NCBI RefSeq assembly: GCF_024181285.1
Contig: NZ_CP051201.1
Location: 372,001 to 436,000, forward strand
Reading direction: 5' to 3'
Source: Treponema sp. OMZ 790
GTDB taxonomy: Bacteria; Spirochaetota; Spirochaetia; Treponematales; Treponemataceae
Length of the DNA stretch: 64,000 nucleotides
Shown: piece by piece, positions 25,615 to 34,016 of the stretch
How the letters are laid out: each line of letters begins with the position of its first letter
Position numbering within the stretch: the stretch's first letter is position 1
The notes under the pieces: model-generated
Database searches by the model: none
What the model saw: only the letters and a program-made list of their open reading frames with translations
Told to the model about the DNA's origin: nothing
Made by a program: the position numbers and the translations under genes

Positions 25615-26754
25615 TTAAATTTTCGTCTTTCTAAAGTTTACCATCAGCAAACCCAAAATATAAAATGCCGAACCCAAAGCCAACATTATAAGTAAACTGC
25701 TTACCATTCCTCCGAAAGAATTTTCCGTAACAAGATCTCTAAGAGGATTAGTTATAATTTGGGAAATGTTATACTTTGAAAATATTTTGGCAATTTTGTT
25801 TTTATTCGGAACCGTAAATAGAACAGTACTCAGAACTCCGAATATGAAAAATATAGTTATAACTATAGAATATACAATTTCTTTTTTATTAAAAGTTACA
25901 AGTGAACATGCAATGATTCCTGTTACTAGGGAAAAACTTATGACGTATATAAAAAGAAGAACAGGACTGCCCATAAAAGAAATCTTTAATAATCTGAAGG
26001 TTAAAATATAAATTGTGATGGCAATAAAAGCTTTTAATGCAATACTGATTATTTGAGCATTGAAGATATAGGCAGAGCTCTTAGGTATCGAACTAATACG
26101 TAAGGCGAGTCCCACAGCTTTTTTCTTATAAGCGAGAGTAATGGGCTCCATGATGAACATAAAGAATAAAAAAATGCTTATAGAGATTGCATAAGCTTCA
26201 TAGCTTGACATACTGTGCAGGGAAGGGTGTATAGTAATTTTTCCCAGAGGCTTTGCACTTTCTTTTTGAATATTAAGATATTTTTCCATAAGCTCTTGAG
26301 ATTGCGAAGATGCCGAAATAGCCTTAGTCATCTTATGATTTCCGTTAATGGAACTGCTTATGCTTTTAATTATATTCGATAAAGCCGTAATTGCTGCAGA
26401 AGATTTTTCTTTTCCGATAATTAAAATATCAAAGGCTTTGTTCTCTTCTACCGAATTCTGGTAGCCTTTAGGAATTTTAATTGTGTATTTTGCACTTTGT
26501 TCATCTTCAATCTTTATAAAGTTTTTTAAGATATCCGAATTTAAAATGCCGGTCAACTGTTCCGATAATCGGCTTTTATCTTCATCATCTAAAAAAACTG
26601 AAATAGCCTGTTCTTTAGTCTCGGCCTTAAAATTATCTTTTTGCAAAAAACCGTTGTAGCCGACAAAAATTATCGGCAAACAAAGGTAAACCAAAAAAAA
26701 TGTAATGAAGTTATCTTTTATCGCTATAAGCGTAATCTTTAAAAATGCTTTCAT
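25615..26754 (-). CDS. ABC-2 type transporter permease
   Basis: The 379-residue product has the same layout as its downstream neighbour: an N-terminal membrane helix (about residues 10-32), an extracytoplasmic region to about residue 185, and five to six C-terminal helices. The two are diverged paralogues and likely form a heterodimeric channel. It starts 29 bases after the ATPase gene and ends 10 bases before the second permease. The substrate is unknown. Confidence 0.82.
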   Translation of the reverse strand: MKAFLKITLIAIKDNFITFFLVYLCLPIIFVGYNGFLQKDNFKAETKEQAISVFLDDEDKSRLSEQLTGILNSDILKNFIKIEDEQSAKYTIKIPKGYQNSVEENKAFDILIIGKEKSSAAITALSNIIKSISSSINGNHKMTKAISASSQSQELMEKYLNIQKESAKPLGKITIHPSLHSMSSYEAYAISISIFLFFMFIMEPITLAYKKKAVGLALRISSIPKSSAYIFNAQIISIALKAFIAITIYILTFRLLKISFMGSPVLLFIYVISFSLVTGIIACSLVTFNKKEIVYSIVITIFFIFGVLSTVLFTVPNKNKIAKIFSKYNISQIITNPLRDLVTENSFGGMVSSLLIMLALGSAFYILGLLMVNFRKTKI

Positions 26755-26783
26755 CTTTTCTCCTATAAAAACTTTTAATAAAT

Positions 26784-27722
26784 TTATTCACGCAATTTTT
26801 TTCCGGTAAGCTGTAAAAAAACTTCACCTAAATTGAGCTCGTTTATTTGTAAGGCCTTGATTACGGCTCCTGATGTTTGTAAAATCTTGATAGCCTCATC
26901 AAGATTTACCTTCTCTCTTTCATAAAGGATATTTAGCTTGTCTCCTGTCTGCTCTACATTTAAGGCTCCGTCAAGGAGGCGGATTTTTTCCATCAGCTCT
27001 TCATTTATATTGTCCGCTCTTATTTCGAGGGTTACGGTTCCGTTGGCCTTTTCCTTTACGGAATTAAGGGAGCCGTAGGCGATCTCTCGGCCCTCATCTA
27101 TTACAAAGATATTTTTGCAAAGCTCTTCAACCTCTTCCATGTAATGCGAAGTGTAAAGAATTGTAGTCTTGTCTTGTGAATTTATTTTGCGCAAATACTC
27201 AAAGATATTGTTTCTGGATTGAGGGTCAATACCTACCGTGGGTTCATCCAAGATTAAAAGACGGGGTTTATGCATTATGGCTGCCGCAAGGTTTAGCCTT
27301 CTTTTCATACCGCCCGAAAATTTCTTCACCTTTTCTTTTTTCTTTTCGGTTAGGCCGACAACTTCCAAGGCTTCGTTTACAGCCTCTTTTAGTTTTTTGC
27401 CTGAAAGGCCGTAAAGGCTTGCAAAAAAATTGAGGTTGTCGATTGCCGATATATCTTCCGATAAGGCAAGCTCTTGGGGAACAAGGCCCATGAGCTTCTT
27501 TGCTTCTATCGGCTTTTTTTTGATACTGTGTCCGCCTATAAGCACCTCGCCGCTTAAAGGATCCAAGATCCCCGTTATTATATTTATCAGGGTAGATTTT
27601 CCGGCACCGTTAGGACCTATAAGCCCGAACATATCGCCTTCTTCAATATCAAAAGAAATGTTTGAAAGCACCTGCTTTTTTCCGTATTTTTTTGATACAT
27701 CCTTAACTTCCAATATTTTCAT
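26784..27722 (-). CDS. ABC transporter ATP-binding protein
   Basis: The 312-residue product is a complete ABC ATPase: Walker A GPNGAGKST (near residue 39), Q-loop VPQELALSED, signature FSGGMKRRLNLA, Walker B LLILDEPTVGID and the switch His in TSHYMEEVEEL. The C-terminal extension of about 90 residues is typical of DrrA/CcmA-type exporter ATPases. The ATG at 27722 is chosen because GGAGGTG lies just upstream; an upstream in-frame ATG at 27746 lies 24 bases earlier without one. It heads the ATPase-permease-permease operon. Confidence 0.95.
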   Translation of the reverse strand: MKILEVKDVSKKYGKKQVLSNISFDIEEGDMFGLIGPNGAGKSTLINIITGILDPLSGEVLIGGHSIKKKPIEAKKLMGLVPQELALSEDISAIDNLNFFASLYGLSGKKLKEAVNEALEVVGLTEKKKEKVKKFSGGMKRRLNLAAAIMHKPRLLILDEPTVGIDPQSRNNIFEYLRKINSQDKTTILYTSHYMEEVEELCKNIFVIDEGREIAYGSLNSVKEKANGTVTLEIRADNINEELMEKIRLLDGALNVEQTGDKLNILYEREKVNLDEAIKILQTSGAVIKALQINELNLGEVFLQLTGKKLRE

Positions 27723-27824
27723 AAAACACCTCCATAAGAAGTTCATTGATTGATATGCCCCAATTTTAATCGATTTTGCTTAAAATAAAAGTGCCGAAAG
27801 TCATTTTTTATAGGGAAAATAGTA

Positions 27825-27887
27825 ATGATGCCTATCAAAAACTTTATCTTAGGCCCTTGTATAAAGGGCTTTTTTTTGCGAAAATGA
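27825..27887 (+). CDS. possible 20-residue leader peptide
   Basis: An ATG at 27825 with AGGGA upstream opens a 21-codon frame that runs through a terminator-like hairpin and stops at 27885-27887, right at the ribosome binding site of the following gene. Coding for a leader peptide is a guess based on position only; the frame may be accidental. Confidence 0.25.
   Translation: MMPIKNFILGPCIKGFFLRK
27853..27877 (+). terminator. terminator-like hairpin in a leader (possible attenuator)
   Basis: GCCCTT (27853-27858) and AAGGGC (27864-27869) form a stem with a 5-base loop followed by eight T residues. It reads in the plus direction and no plus-strand gene ends upstream, so it lies within the leader of the following gene. 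Confidence 0.6.
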
Positions 27888-27893
27888 GGAACA

Positions 27894-28763
27894 ATGAATT
27901 TTTATGATGAAATAAGAAGCCGGTACGGAAACATAAAACGGGCCCGCAGATTTTACCTTTATACCGAAAAAAATATAAGACTCTTGGATATGTACTTGGA
28001 TGGAGGAATGTCGATATTGGGCCGAAGAGAAAATCAAGCTCCATTGGTTTTTAAACAAAGCATAGATAAGGGCCTCAATGCTTTCTTGCCATCTTCGGGT
28101 GATTACCGCCTTAAAAAAGCTTTGAACTCCCTTTTTCCCGATCATCCTTATTCTTACCTCCTTTCGGAATGGAACTCGGCTCTTTCGCTTTTGAAAACGG
28201 AAGAAAATAAAATCGATTCCGAAGCTTTTATTATTGAAAATACTTGGAAGCCTTTTTTGCCCTCATCCGAAAACCTAAAGAGAAAAACAGCCTTTTTTGT
28301 AAATCCTCCGTTTTGCTCTTCAATAAAAATTCTTGTTTCTAAAAATCCTCTTCCTATTATGTTTTGTGAAGTTTCTGCAGCCGAAAAGGAAGTTTTAGCA
28401 AAGGCTTTTTTCGATTTGATAAGAATTATTAAATTGAGAGAGCAGGAAAAAGAACTTTCGGATGAAGAGCTGATAAATTCGGCCCGCGGAAAAAAGAAAA
28501 AAGAGCAGCTTGCAAAAAACATAAAATCTTATAGGAGGGTAGAAGCGCTTTGTTCCAATTTTTGGAATATGGAAGGCCCCTATCTTTTCTCAAAGTTGAA
28601 TAAAGAAAAATATGAGGATTTTTTTAAATCTGCCTTAGATTCTCATATTCTTTTGTCTCCTTATTTTACTATTCCGTCGATATTGCCGAAAATAAGGGTA
28701 TACACCGAGCTTGAAAATTTTCTAAAAGCTCAACTAAATATGCAAGGATTAAATAATGAATGA
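27894..28763 (+). CDS. conserved-looking hypothetical protein
   Basis: The 289-residue cytoplasmic product has no signal peptide and no motif I can name. It is rich in Lys, Phe and Ser, with a charged helical stretch (residues about 178-205, KLREQEKELSDEELINSARG). Its N-terminal phrase LDMYLDGGMSILGRRE is reminiscent of pyridoxal-enzyme-like spirochaetal proteins, but this is weak. It overlaps the next small membrane protein gene by eight bases, so the two are probably coupled. A terminator-like hairpin in its leader suggests attenuation. Confidence 0.7.
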   Translation: MNFYDEIRSRYGNIKRARRFYLYTEKNIRLLDMYLDGGMSILGRRENQAPLVFKQSIDKGLNAFLPSSGDYRLKKALNSLFPDHPYSYLLSEWNSALSLLKTEENKIDSEAFIIENTWKPFLPSSENLKRKTAFFVNPPFCSSIKILVSKNPLPIMFCEVSAAEKEVLAKAFFDLIRIIKLREQEKELSDEELINSARGKKKKEQLAKNIKSYRRVEALCSNFWNMEGPYLFSKLNKEKYEDFFKSALDSHILLSPYFTIPSILPKIRVYTELENFLKAQLNMQGLNNE

Positions 28764-29073
28764 TTTAGCTAAATTTTTATCGGAAGGTTATCCTATTCTA
28801 TTGTTTACGAAATTATTTTTAGGAGCGGCCGCCGTTTTTTTCGGAATTATAGTATGGAGCAAAACTAAGAAGGTCTCTATGATTCTTTTTGTGCTTGGTG
28901 TGTTTTTGATGTATATTTCGATTTTAACCGACACGCTCATATATTTCGGCTTTATAAACGCCAAATTTTTTACCATCGGGCGTCTTCCCATTCTTTCTCT
29001 GATTTTTGAAAGTGCTCCGATAGCTTTTTTTATAGCAAGTTTTTGTACTTTTTTAAAGGAAAGGCTTTTTTAA
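28756..29073 (+). CDS. small hypothetical membrane protein
   Basis: The 105-residue product has three hydrophobic segments (about residues 17-32, 40-62 and 76-96) with short charged ends, so it is an inner-membrane protein. No family is recognised. It overlaps the preceding cytoplasmic protein gene by eight bases and has AAGGA upstream of the ATG. It converges on cbiT with only 6 bases between the stops. Confidence 0.65.
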   Translation: MNDLAKFLSEGYPILLFTKLFLGAAAVFFGIIVWSKTKKVSMILFVLGVFLMYISILTDTLIYFGFINAKFFTIGRLPILSLIFESAPIAFFIASFCTFLKERLF

Positions 29074-29079
29074 AGCTAA

Positions 29080-29670
29080 TCAACAGCATTCTTTTGCGCC
29101 GGTATCCGGGTTTTTGCAAGCCCTTACAATATAAATCGGGTTTTCACTTTTGAATAAACCTGCTTTTCCCATTGAGGCGGTTTGAATAAGATGGGCTTCA
29201 ATTTCGGTATATCCATATTTCGGGAGGAGCTCTAAAAATTCGTTTAAATTTTTTATAAGAATAAAATTTGCACAGATTATTCCGCCATTTTTTAAATGGT
29301 CTTTAAGATAGTCAAAAATATTTTTTAACTCGCCTCCACTTCCGCCTATAAAGCATTTATTGAAGTGTAATTCCTTATATTCGTCCGATAAAAGAGCTTC
29401 GGGCGCTTTGCCCGTAATCAAATTTATTTTGACTCCGAATTTTTTTGCATTTTCTGTTATAAGGCAACAAGCTTCTTTGTTAAATTCAACTGTGGAAACT
29501 TCCGCTCCCTGCAAAGCCGCCTCAATCGATACAGACCCCGTGCCTCCTCCGATATCCAAGAATTTATCTCCCTTTTCTATTTGAAGATGTGCAAGAGAAA
29601 GGTTTCTGATATTGAATTTGGTCATCGGCACCTCGCCTCTGATAAATTCGGAATCTTTAATATTTTTCAT
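29080..29670 (-). CDS. cbiT: cobalt-precorrin-6B C15-methyltransferase (decarboxylating)
   Basis: The 196-residue product is a Rossmann-fold SAM methyltransferase of the CbiT family. RGEVPMTKFNIRNLSLAHL at the N-terminus and FLDIGGGTGSVSIEAAL (SAM-binding) are diagnostic. It methylates C15 and decarboxylates the acetate side chain in corrin ring synthesis. It overlaps cbiE by 14 bases; in many organisms the two are fused as CobL, and here they are separate but coupled. The other corrin-ring genes are not in this window apart from cbiB. Confidence 0.92.
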   Translation of the reverse strand: MKNIKDSEFIRGEVPMTKFNIRNLSLAHLQIEKGDKFLDIGGGTGSVSIEAALQGAEVSTVEFNKEACCLITENAKKFGVKINLITGKAPEALLSDEYKELHFNKCFIGGSGGELKNIFDYLKDHLKNGGIICANFILIKNLNEFLELLPKYGYTEIEAHLIQTASMGKAGLFKSENPIYIVRACKNPDTGAKECC

Positions 29671-30256
29671 TTTGAACCAATACCGTATTTAAAAAAGATT
29701 TTACTATAATCTTATCACCTATTTCATATTCTTCTATAGATTCATCAGGATATGAGAGGTTATAGCCTACAAAAAGTTTTCCGTTAAAACCTTCTTCTTT
29801 TAAGCGCGCCGAAATTGTGTCGGGATTGTTTGTTTTATCGGTAAGAATAAAAAAACTATCCTTGCTGTGCATTTCCCTAAAATCTGCATCTCTCCCATGA
29901 AAGGAGTAAAAGAGCAGGGTTTGCCACTGTCTTTGAAGTTTGCTCATAAGATACTGCATCGAAGAGATGCCTGTTATGACTTTTTCTATTTTTATGTTTT
30001 TCTTTTTGATGAATTCGGTAATGCCGAAAAAACAAGGGTCGCCTGAAGCAAGGACTAAAACTTTTTTAGTTTCTATCGGAAGGTCAAGAATCTCAGAAAT
30101 GCTCTTGAGTCTTATTACATCGCTTCTTAAGCATTTTATGTCTAAGGCTATACGTTCAAAACCGGCAACTATGTCAGCTTCTTTTATTTCACGCACAGCC
30201 TCTTGGGTTAAAAGTTCTATATTTCCGGGCCCTGCCCCGGCGATAATTAGGGACAT
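29657..30256 (-). CDS. cbiE: cobalt-precorrin-7 C5-methyltransferase
   Basis: The 199-residue product is a tetrapyrrole methylase of the CbiE type, with IIAGAGPGNIELLT at the N-terminus (SAM-binding loop), VLASGDPCFFGI, and GISSMQYLMSKL. It methylates C5 of the corrin precursor. The start is 3 bases after the stop of the TlpA-like lipoprotein gene and the end overlaps cbiT, so the three genes probably share the promoter at 30902-30930. Linking a thioredoxin-like protein with corrin enzymes is unusual. Confidence 0.92.
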   Translation of the reverse strand: MSLIIAGAGPGNIELLTQEAVREIKEADIVAGFERIALDIKCLRSDVIRLKSISEILDLPIETKKVLVLASGDPCFFGITEFIKKKNIKIEKVITGISSMQYLMSKLQRQWQTLLFYSFHGRDADFREMHSKDSFFILTDKTNNPDTISARLKEEGFNGKLFVGYNLSYPDESIEEYEIGDKIIVKSFLNTVLVQNEKY

Positions 30257-30259
30257 TAC

Positions 30260-30856
30260 TTAGTTTGAAGCTACGGCTTTTAGTGCTGTGTCGAAAAGTG
30301 TTTCAAAACCGGCCTTGTTCAATCTTCCTGTATGAATAGTTCCGGGAATGAGTTTTCCGTTTTTGTCTACCAAAAAACTTGTGGGTACGCCTGTAATTTG
30401 CTCATAAATCGGAAGGAAATTATCAACGGTTACAAGTGCTTTAAAAGTGCAGCCTGCGTCTTTCCATAATTCTTTGGCAAGGGTTAAAGTTTCGGCATCG
30501 CCTTCTTGAAGGTCTGCTGTAAGAGCTATAACGTTTACCTTTTTATCGGCATAGGCTTTGTAAGCTGCTTCCAAATCCGGTAACTCTACTTTGCAGGGGC
30601 CGCAAAATGTTCCCCAAATATTTACCAATGTAACATCGTATTTTTCGAAAATATCATTGGTAACCGGGTTCCCATCCAAATCCTTTGTTGAGAAAATAAG
30701 ACGATTTTGATCATCGTCTGCGGTTTTTGCTTCTGCTGAAGTTGCAGCTTCAGATGTTTTTGCTTCTTCGTTTCCCTTTGCATCGGCCTTTGTACAAGAC
30801 ATGAAAAATAGGCTTGCAAAGATTGCTATAAGCAAATAAAAATTCAACTTCTTCAT
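30260..30856 (-). CDS. TlpA-like thiol-disulfide lipoprotein
   Basis: The 198-residue product is a lipoprotein (signal peptide ending in lipobox FFMSC, Cys near residue 21), followed by an Ala/Glu/Lys-rich spacer and a TlpA/ResA thioredoxin-fold domain. The active site is CGPC in WGTFCGPCKVELPDLE, with the cis-Pro region GVPTSFLVDKNG. It would act at the membrane surface in disulfide reduction or exchange. It is a smaller paralogue of the 365-residue protein at 31978-33075. cbiE follows after three bases. Confidence 0.88.
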   Translation of the reverse strand: MKKLNFYLLIAIFASLFFMSCTKADAKGNEEAKTSEAATSAEAKTADDDQNRLIFSTKDLDGNPVTNDIFEKYDVTLVNIWGTFCGPCKVELPDLEAAYKAYADKKVNVIALTADLQEGDAETLTLAKELWKDAGCTFKALVTVDNFLPIYEQITGVPTSFLVDKNGKLIPGTIHTGRLNKAGFETLFDTALKAVASN

Positions 30857-30901
30857 TTGTAAACTCCTATATATAAAGTAGTTTTAAATTTGTCATTCAA
30901 A

Positions 30902-30930
30902 AATATACTTAGACTTTATCGAATAATCAA
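30902..30930 (-). promoter_or_regulatory. sigma-70 promoter of the TlpA lipoprotein-cbiE-cbiT group
   Basis: On the minus strand TTGATT (30930-30925) and TATATT (30907-30902) are 17 bases apart. A leader of about 40 bases ends in TAGGAG before the ATG at 30856. Confidence 0.55.
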
Positions 30931-30953
30931 GGCATTTGTGAAAATTTATTATT

Positions 30954-31847
30954 TTATTTTGCGTTTAAGGCTGTATTTGCTGTCTTTTCCGTGAAAAGAA
31001 AACTGTGTTCTATGGCTTTTACGGGACAGGCCTTTATACATTCTCCGCATCTTATACATTCAGGGCTGTTTGGGGTTGTATATGTCGGAATGTCAAGCTT
31101 ACAGGTTTTTTCGCATTTTTTGCATTTTATGCATTTATCGTTTATTTTTAGGCGGTATAGACTTATAGGATTGAAGATACCTAAAAAGGCTCCTAGAGGG
31201 CATAAATAACGGCAAAAGGGGCGGTAAAATATCATTGAAAGCATTGTAATGATTGCTAAAATCGTGAATTTCAAGCCGAATAGAGCTCCCAAGGAGGAGG
31301 TAAGGGCTTGATTTACCGATATAAGCGGAATCGCTCCAAATAGAATACCTGAGGGACAAATATACTTACAAAAATACGGATCGCTTAAGCCGAATTTGTC
31401 TTGCATGGCAAAAGGGAGTACAAAAACAAAAAAGGCAAGTATAAAATATTTTAGATACTTTAAAATTTTATTTATTTTTTGAGGTACTTTAATTTTTTTT
31501 AATGGGATTTTATCCAAGAGGTCTTGGAAAAATCCGAAAGGGCAAATATAGCCGCAAAAAAATCTTCCTGCGGCTATTGCGAATAGCGACAATAGACCTA
31601 CTACATAAAAAGCAAAGCTAAATTTATTGCTTCCAATGGTCGCCTGTATTGAGCCTATAGGACATCCAAACAAAGCTCCCGGGCATGAATAACAATTTAA
31701 AACCGGCATACATACCTTTTTCATGGGGCCTTTATAAATTTGACCCTTTAAAAATCCTATGAGATTTCCGTTTACTGCCAACATGCCTAAAGCTTGAATT
31801 GCATGACGCTTTTTGTTCAGTGTTTTTTGTTTTTTTTGGTTAGCCAA
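30954..31847 (-). CDS. NapH-like 4Fe-4S membrane ferredoxin
   Basis: The 297-residue product is a polytopic membrane polyferredoxin of the NapH/CcoG/RnfB-like type. It has about four or five hydrophobic segments and the membrane motifs CGYICPFGFFQDLL and CRYLCPLGAFLGI. A C-terminal bacterial ferredoxin domain holds two clusters (CIKCKKCEKTC and CIRCGECIKACP). It probably passes electrons across the membrane. The start is TTG at 31847, overlapping the stop of the 45-residue CXXC peptide gene by eight bases. With the two TlpA-like proteins it suggests electron delivery to extracytoplasmic thiols. Confidence 0.88.
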   Translation of the reverse strand: MANQKKQKTLNKKRHAIQALGMLAVNGNLIGFLKGQIYKGPMKKVCMPVLNCYSCPGALFGCPIGSIQATIGSNKFSFAFYVVGLLSLFAIAAGRFFCGYICPFGFFQDLLDKIPLKKIKVPQKINKILKYLKYFILAFFVFVLPFAMQDKFGLSDPYFCKYICPSGILFGAIPLISVNQALTSSLGALFGLKFTILAIITMLSMIFYRPFCRYLCPLGAFLGIFNPISLYRLKINDKCIKCKKCEKTCKLDIPTYTTPNSPECIRCGECIKACPVKAIEHSFLFTEKTANTALNAK

Positions 31848-31977
31848 TTCCTATACACTCCGTACAAATGTTTATAGCCTTTTTTAAAACTACCGCTACT
31901 TCGCCGCGGTATATTCCCATGATAGTAAGGCTTAATGCCAAAATCATAATAAGTATTGCCGCTATTTTCTTTTTCAT
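31840..31977 (-). CDS. CD1871A-family CXXC motif small membrane peptide
   Basis: This 45-residue protein starts at the ATG whose A is 31977, directly abutting the stop of the 365-residue TlpA gene, and ends inside the start of the ferredoxin gene. It has a lysine-rich N-terminus, one membrane helix (about residues 5-21), the phrase IYRGEVAVVLKKAINICTEC, and a C-terminal CTEC. The helix, the RGEVAVV phrase and the INIC-x-EC-IGIG ending fit a family of short CXXC peptides known in clostridia beside TlpA and 4Fe-4S proteins. It is too short for usual gene finding and easily missed. The role is inferred to be thiol relay. Confidence 0.8.
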   Translation of the reverse strand: MKKKIAAILIMILALSLTIMGIYRGEVAVVLKKAINICTECIGIG

Positions 31978-33075
31978 TTATTTTCCTACAGCTTTTAAAG
32001 CTTTTTCCATGGCTTCGGTAAATTCTGCAAGATCCCGGCTTCCGACTATAATATCATTAACGGATGAGGCTATGATATTACCTTTTTTGTCTACAAATAT
32101 GGTTGTAGGCCAAGCAGCAAGATTATTTCGTAAAGTTTTGAATGTGTCATTGTATTGAACTACAGTGTACTTACATCCGGCTTTAGAAGTTAATTCTTTA
32201 GCTTTAGCAAGAGCGTCTTGTTCTTGAGGGCTTACATCTCCCGTAAGACCGATTATATTGCATCCTTTATCCTTAAATGCTTCATAAAGTTTAGCGATTT
32301 CGGGTAATTCTGCCCTACAAGGCGGACACCAAGTTGCCCAAATGTTTATCATCGTAACATCGTATTTTGAAAGGATGCTGCTTGTTACTTTTTTACCTTC
32401 AAGGTCAATGGTATTAAAGGTTAAGCCTTTTACGCTTTTTATCATACCGGATTCAGCAGAAATAGGATCCGTACAATGAATTGTGGGAATTATGGGTTTA
32501 ACCTGCGAAATCATTTCTTTATAAATTTTAGCTGACTTTTCGCTTAAACCGTCGGCATTAAAATCGGCAATAGCTAGAATTTGAGTAAAATCTTTTGTCT
32601 CTCTGATTACTTCATTATTGGGAAGTCCCGTAAGCTCGGCGAGAGTTTTTTTGCCTATTAAGGGTGTACGCAAAACAACGAGCTTATAAATAGGTTTAAG
32701 GTTTGGGTCTACTTCCTTGGTTATTCTTTCGATTTTTTGCTCTCTGCTTAATTTTTTGTCGTTTACGATTGCATCATATTTTTCATTCAGCTCATCAGAA
32801 GTAAATTCATACAAATAAACCTTGTATATAACCTCATCCGTCTTTTTGTCTTCTTCGCCGACACTGCTGTCTGCATTAACATTGTCTCCGTAGGTGTCAA
32901 AGAATGCAGGACGGTGCAGTTTAAATCCGATATGTTTAAAATAGCGCCAACCCGCCTCTTTTTCTTTTTCTGTAGGTTCTTTAATTCCAATTTCTTTAGA
33001 ACCTCCTGCATAAGCTGCCGATGCAACAAGCAAGAATACAACAGCTGCCGTAAAAATTTTGTAAAATTTCTTCAT
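31978..33075 (-). CDS. TlpA-like thioredoxin-fold protein with long N-terminal domain
   Basis: The 365-residue exported protein has a signal peptide (residues 1-23, cut near AYA-G). A domain of about 190 residues of unknown fold follows, containing PAFFDTYGDNVNADSS and a Lys/Glu-rich stretch. The C-terminal TlpA domain has the active site CPPC (WATWCPPCRAELPEIAKLYE) and cis-Pro WPTTIFVDKKG. An extra Cys sits in IPTIHCTDPIS. It is the first gene of a transcript that continues with the CXXC peptide and the ferredoxin membrane protein. Confidence 0.87.
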   Translation of the reverse strand: MKKFYKIFTAAVVFLLVASAAYAGGSKEIGIKEPTEKEKEAGWRYFKHIGFKLHRPAFFDTYGDNVNADSSVGEEDKKTDEVIYKVYLYEFTSDELNEKYDAIVNDKKLSREQKIERITKEVDPNLKPIYKLVVLRTPLIGKKTLAELTGLPNNEVIRETKDFTQILAIADFNADGLSEKSAKIYKEMISQVKPIIPTIHCTDPISAESGMIKSVKGLTFNTIDLEGKKVTSSILSKYDVTMINIWATWCPPCRAELPEIAKLYEAFKDKGCNIIGLTGDVSPQEQDALAKAKELTSKAGCKYTVVQYNDTFKTLRNNLAAWPTTIFVDKKGNIIASSVNDIIVGSRDLAEFTEAMEKALKAVGK

Positions 33076-33107
33076 GCAAATCCTCCTCTAATTGAAATGC
33101 TTCTTTA

Positions 33108-33136
33108 AGTATATATGTTTAGCTGTAAATTTGCAA
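33108..33136 (-). promoter_or_regulatory. sigma-70 promoter of the redox gene group
   Basis: On the minus strand TTGCAA (33136-33131) and TATACT (33113-33108) are 17 bases apart. GAGGAGG lies just before the ATG at 33075. Confidence 0.65.
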
Positions 33137-33176
33137 GTGGAATATTGGGTTTTGTAGTGGTAAATATATCATAATT

Positions 33177-33821
33177 TTATCTTTTAAATCCGCCTATATC
33201 TAAGCTCAAGTATTTTAGAGCTTTTGCCTTATCGTTATCTTTTATGGCATAAATTATGTTCTCATGGTGAGAGCTAAAAGTCTTTTTTGTTATTTCTTCC
33301 CATTTTCCCCTATAGTTTTGAATAAAAAATCGGGTCATTTTTTTCATTGTATGCTCCAAACTGAATAAAGCATGAGAATTATTATGTAGTTTGAATAAGC
33401 CTATATGAAATACGGAGTTATTTTGCCACTCACTTACAGCATTTGTGTTGCTCAATTTTCTAGTATGGTCCAGTAAATGGTTTAATATGGCATGATCACA
33501 GGCAGCTACATCTTTCCAGTTTTTTTCCAAAAAACCGCATTCCAGCACTAATCGATAATTTAACATTTCTATTAAATCTTCTTTTTTGAGAGTTATCAGC
33601 TCATATCCATATCTTGGGATACTCTTAAAGACATTTTCACTGCAAAGTTCTATCAAAGCATCTCTTATTGGGGCTCTGCTTATTTTTAGATATTTCTCTA
33701 GGTCAGATAGATTAATAATATCTCCCGGAGTGATTGTATTTTCCATGACTAAATCATAAATTTTTACATAAGCATTTTGCTTTAATGATGTTTTCATTGT
33801 TTTTAACTTATCGTTTATCAT
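33177..33821 (-). CDS. GntR-family transcriptional regulator (FCD type)
   Basis: The 214-residue product has an N-terminal winged helix-turn-helix (about residues 16-82, with LEKYLKISRAPIRDALIEL as recognition region). A C-terminal all-helical FCD domain has His residues placed as metal or ligand contacts (NSVFHIGLFKLHNN and SSHHENIIYAI). FCD-type GntR regulators usually respond to organic acids or amino acid derivatives. It is divergent from the catabolic cluster starting at 34096 and is the likely local repressor, sensing an intermediate of that pathway. AAGG precedes the ATG. Confidence 0.9.
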   Translation of the reverse strand: MINDKLKTMKTSLKQNAYVKIYDLVMENTITPGDIINLSDLEKYLKISRAPIRDALIELCSENVFKSIPRYGYELITLKKEDLIEMLNYRLVLECGFLEKNWKDVAACDHAILNHLLDHTRKLSNTNAVSEWQNNSVFHIGLFKLHNNSHALFSLEHTMKKMTRFFIQNYRGKWEEITKKTFSSHHENIIYAIKDNDKAKALKYLSLDIGGFKR

Positions 33822-33871
33822 ATTTTACCTTAAGTGAACTAATTTAGAGGTTTTAATTATTACCGCCGATT

Positions 33872-33901
33872 AGTATATCATATTTTGCCCAATAAAGGCA
33901 A
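33872..33901 (-). promoter_or_regulatory. putative promoter of the GntR regulator gene
   Basis: On the minus strand TTGCCT (33901-33896) and TATACT (33877-33872) are 18 bases apart, giving a leader of about 45 bases. The 274-base spacer to 34096 also holds the divergent promoter at 34017-34046 and otherwise only AT-rich sequence. Confidence 0.45.
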
Positions 33902-34016
33902 TTATCACAATAATCATTTGTAAATATATTTTTGAATATTCATAGTCAGTAGAAATAAAATTTTAACTTATTATTTTTTAAAATTTAAAAAAAATAAAAA
34001 AAATAAAATATTTTGC

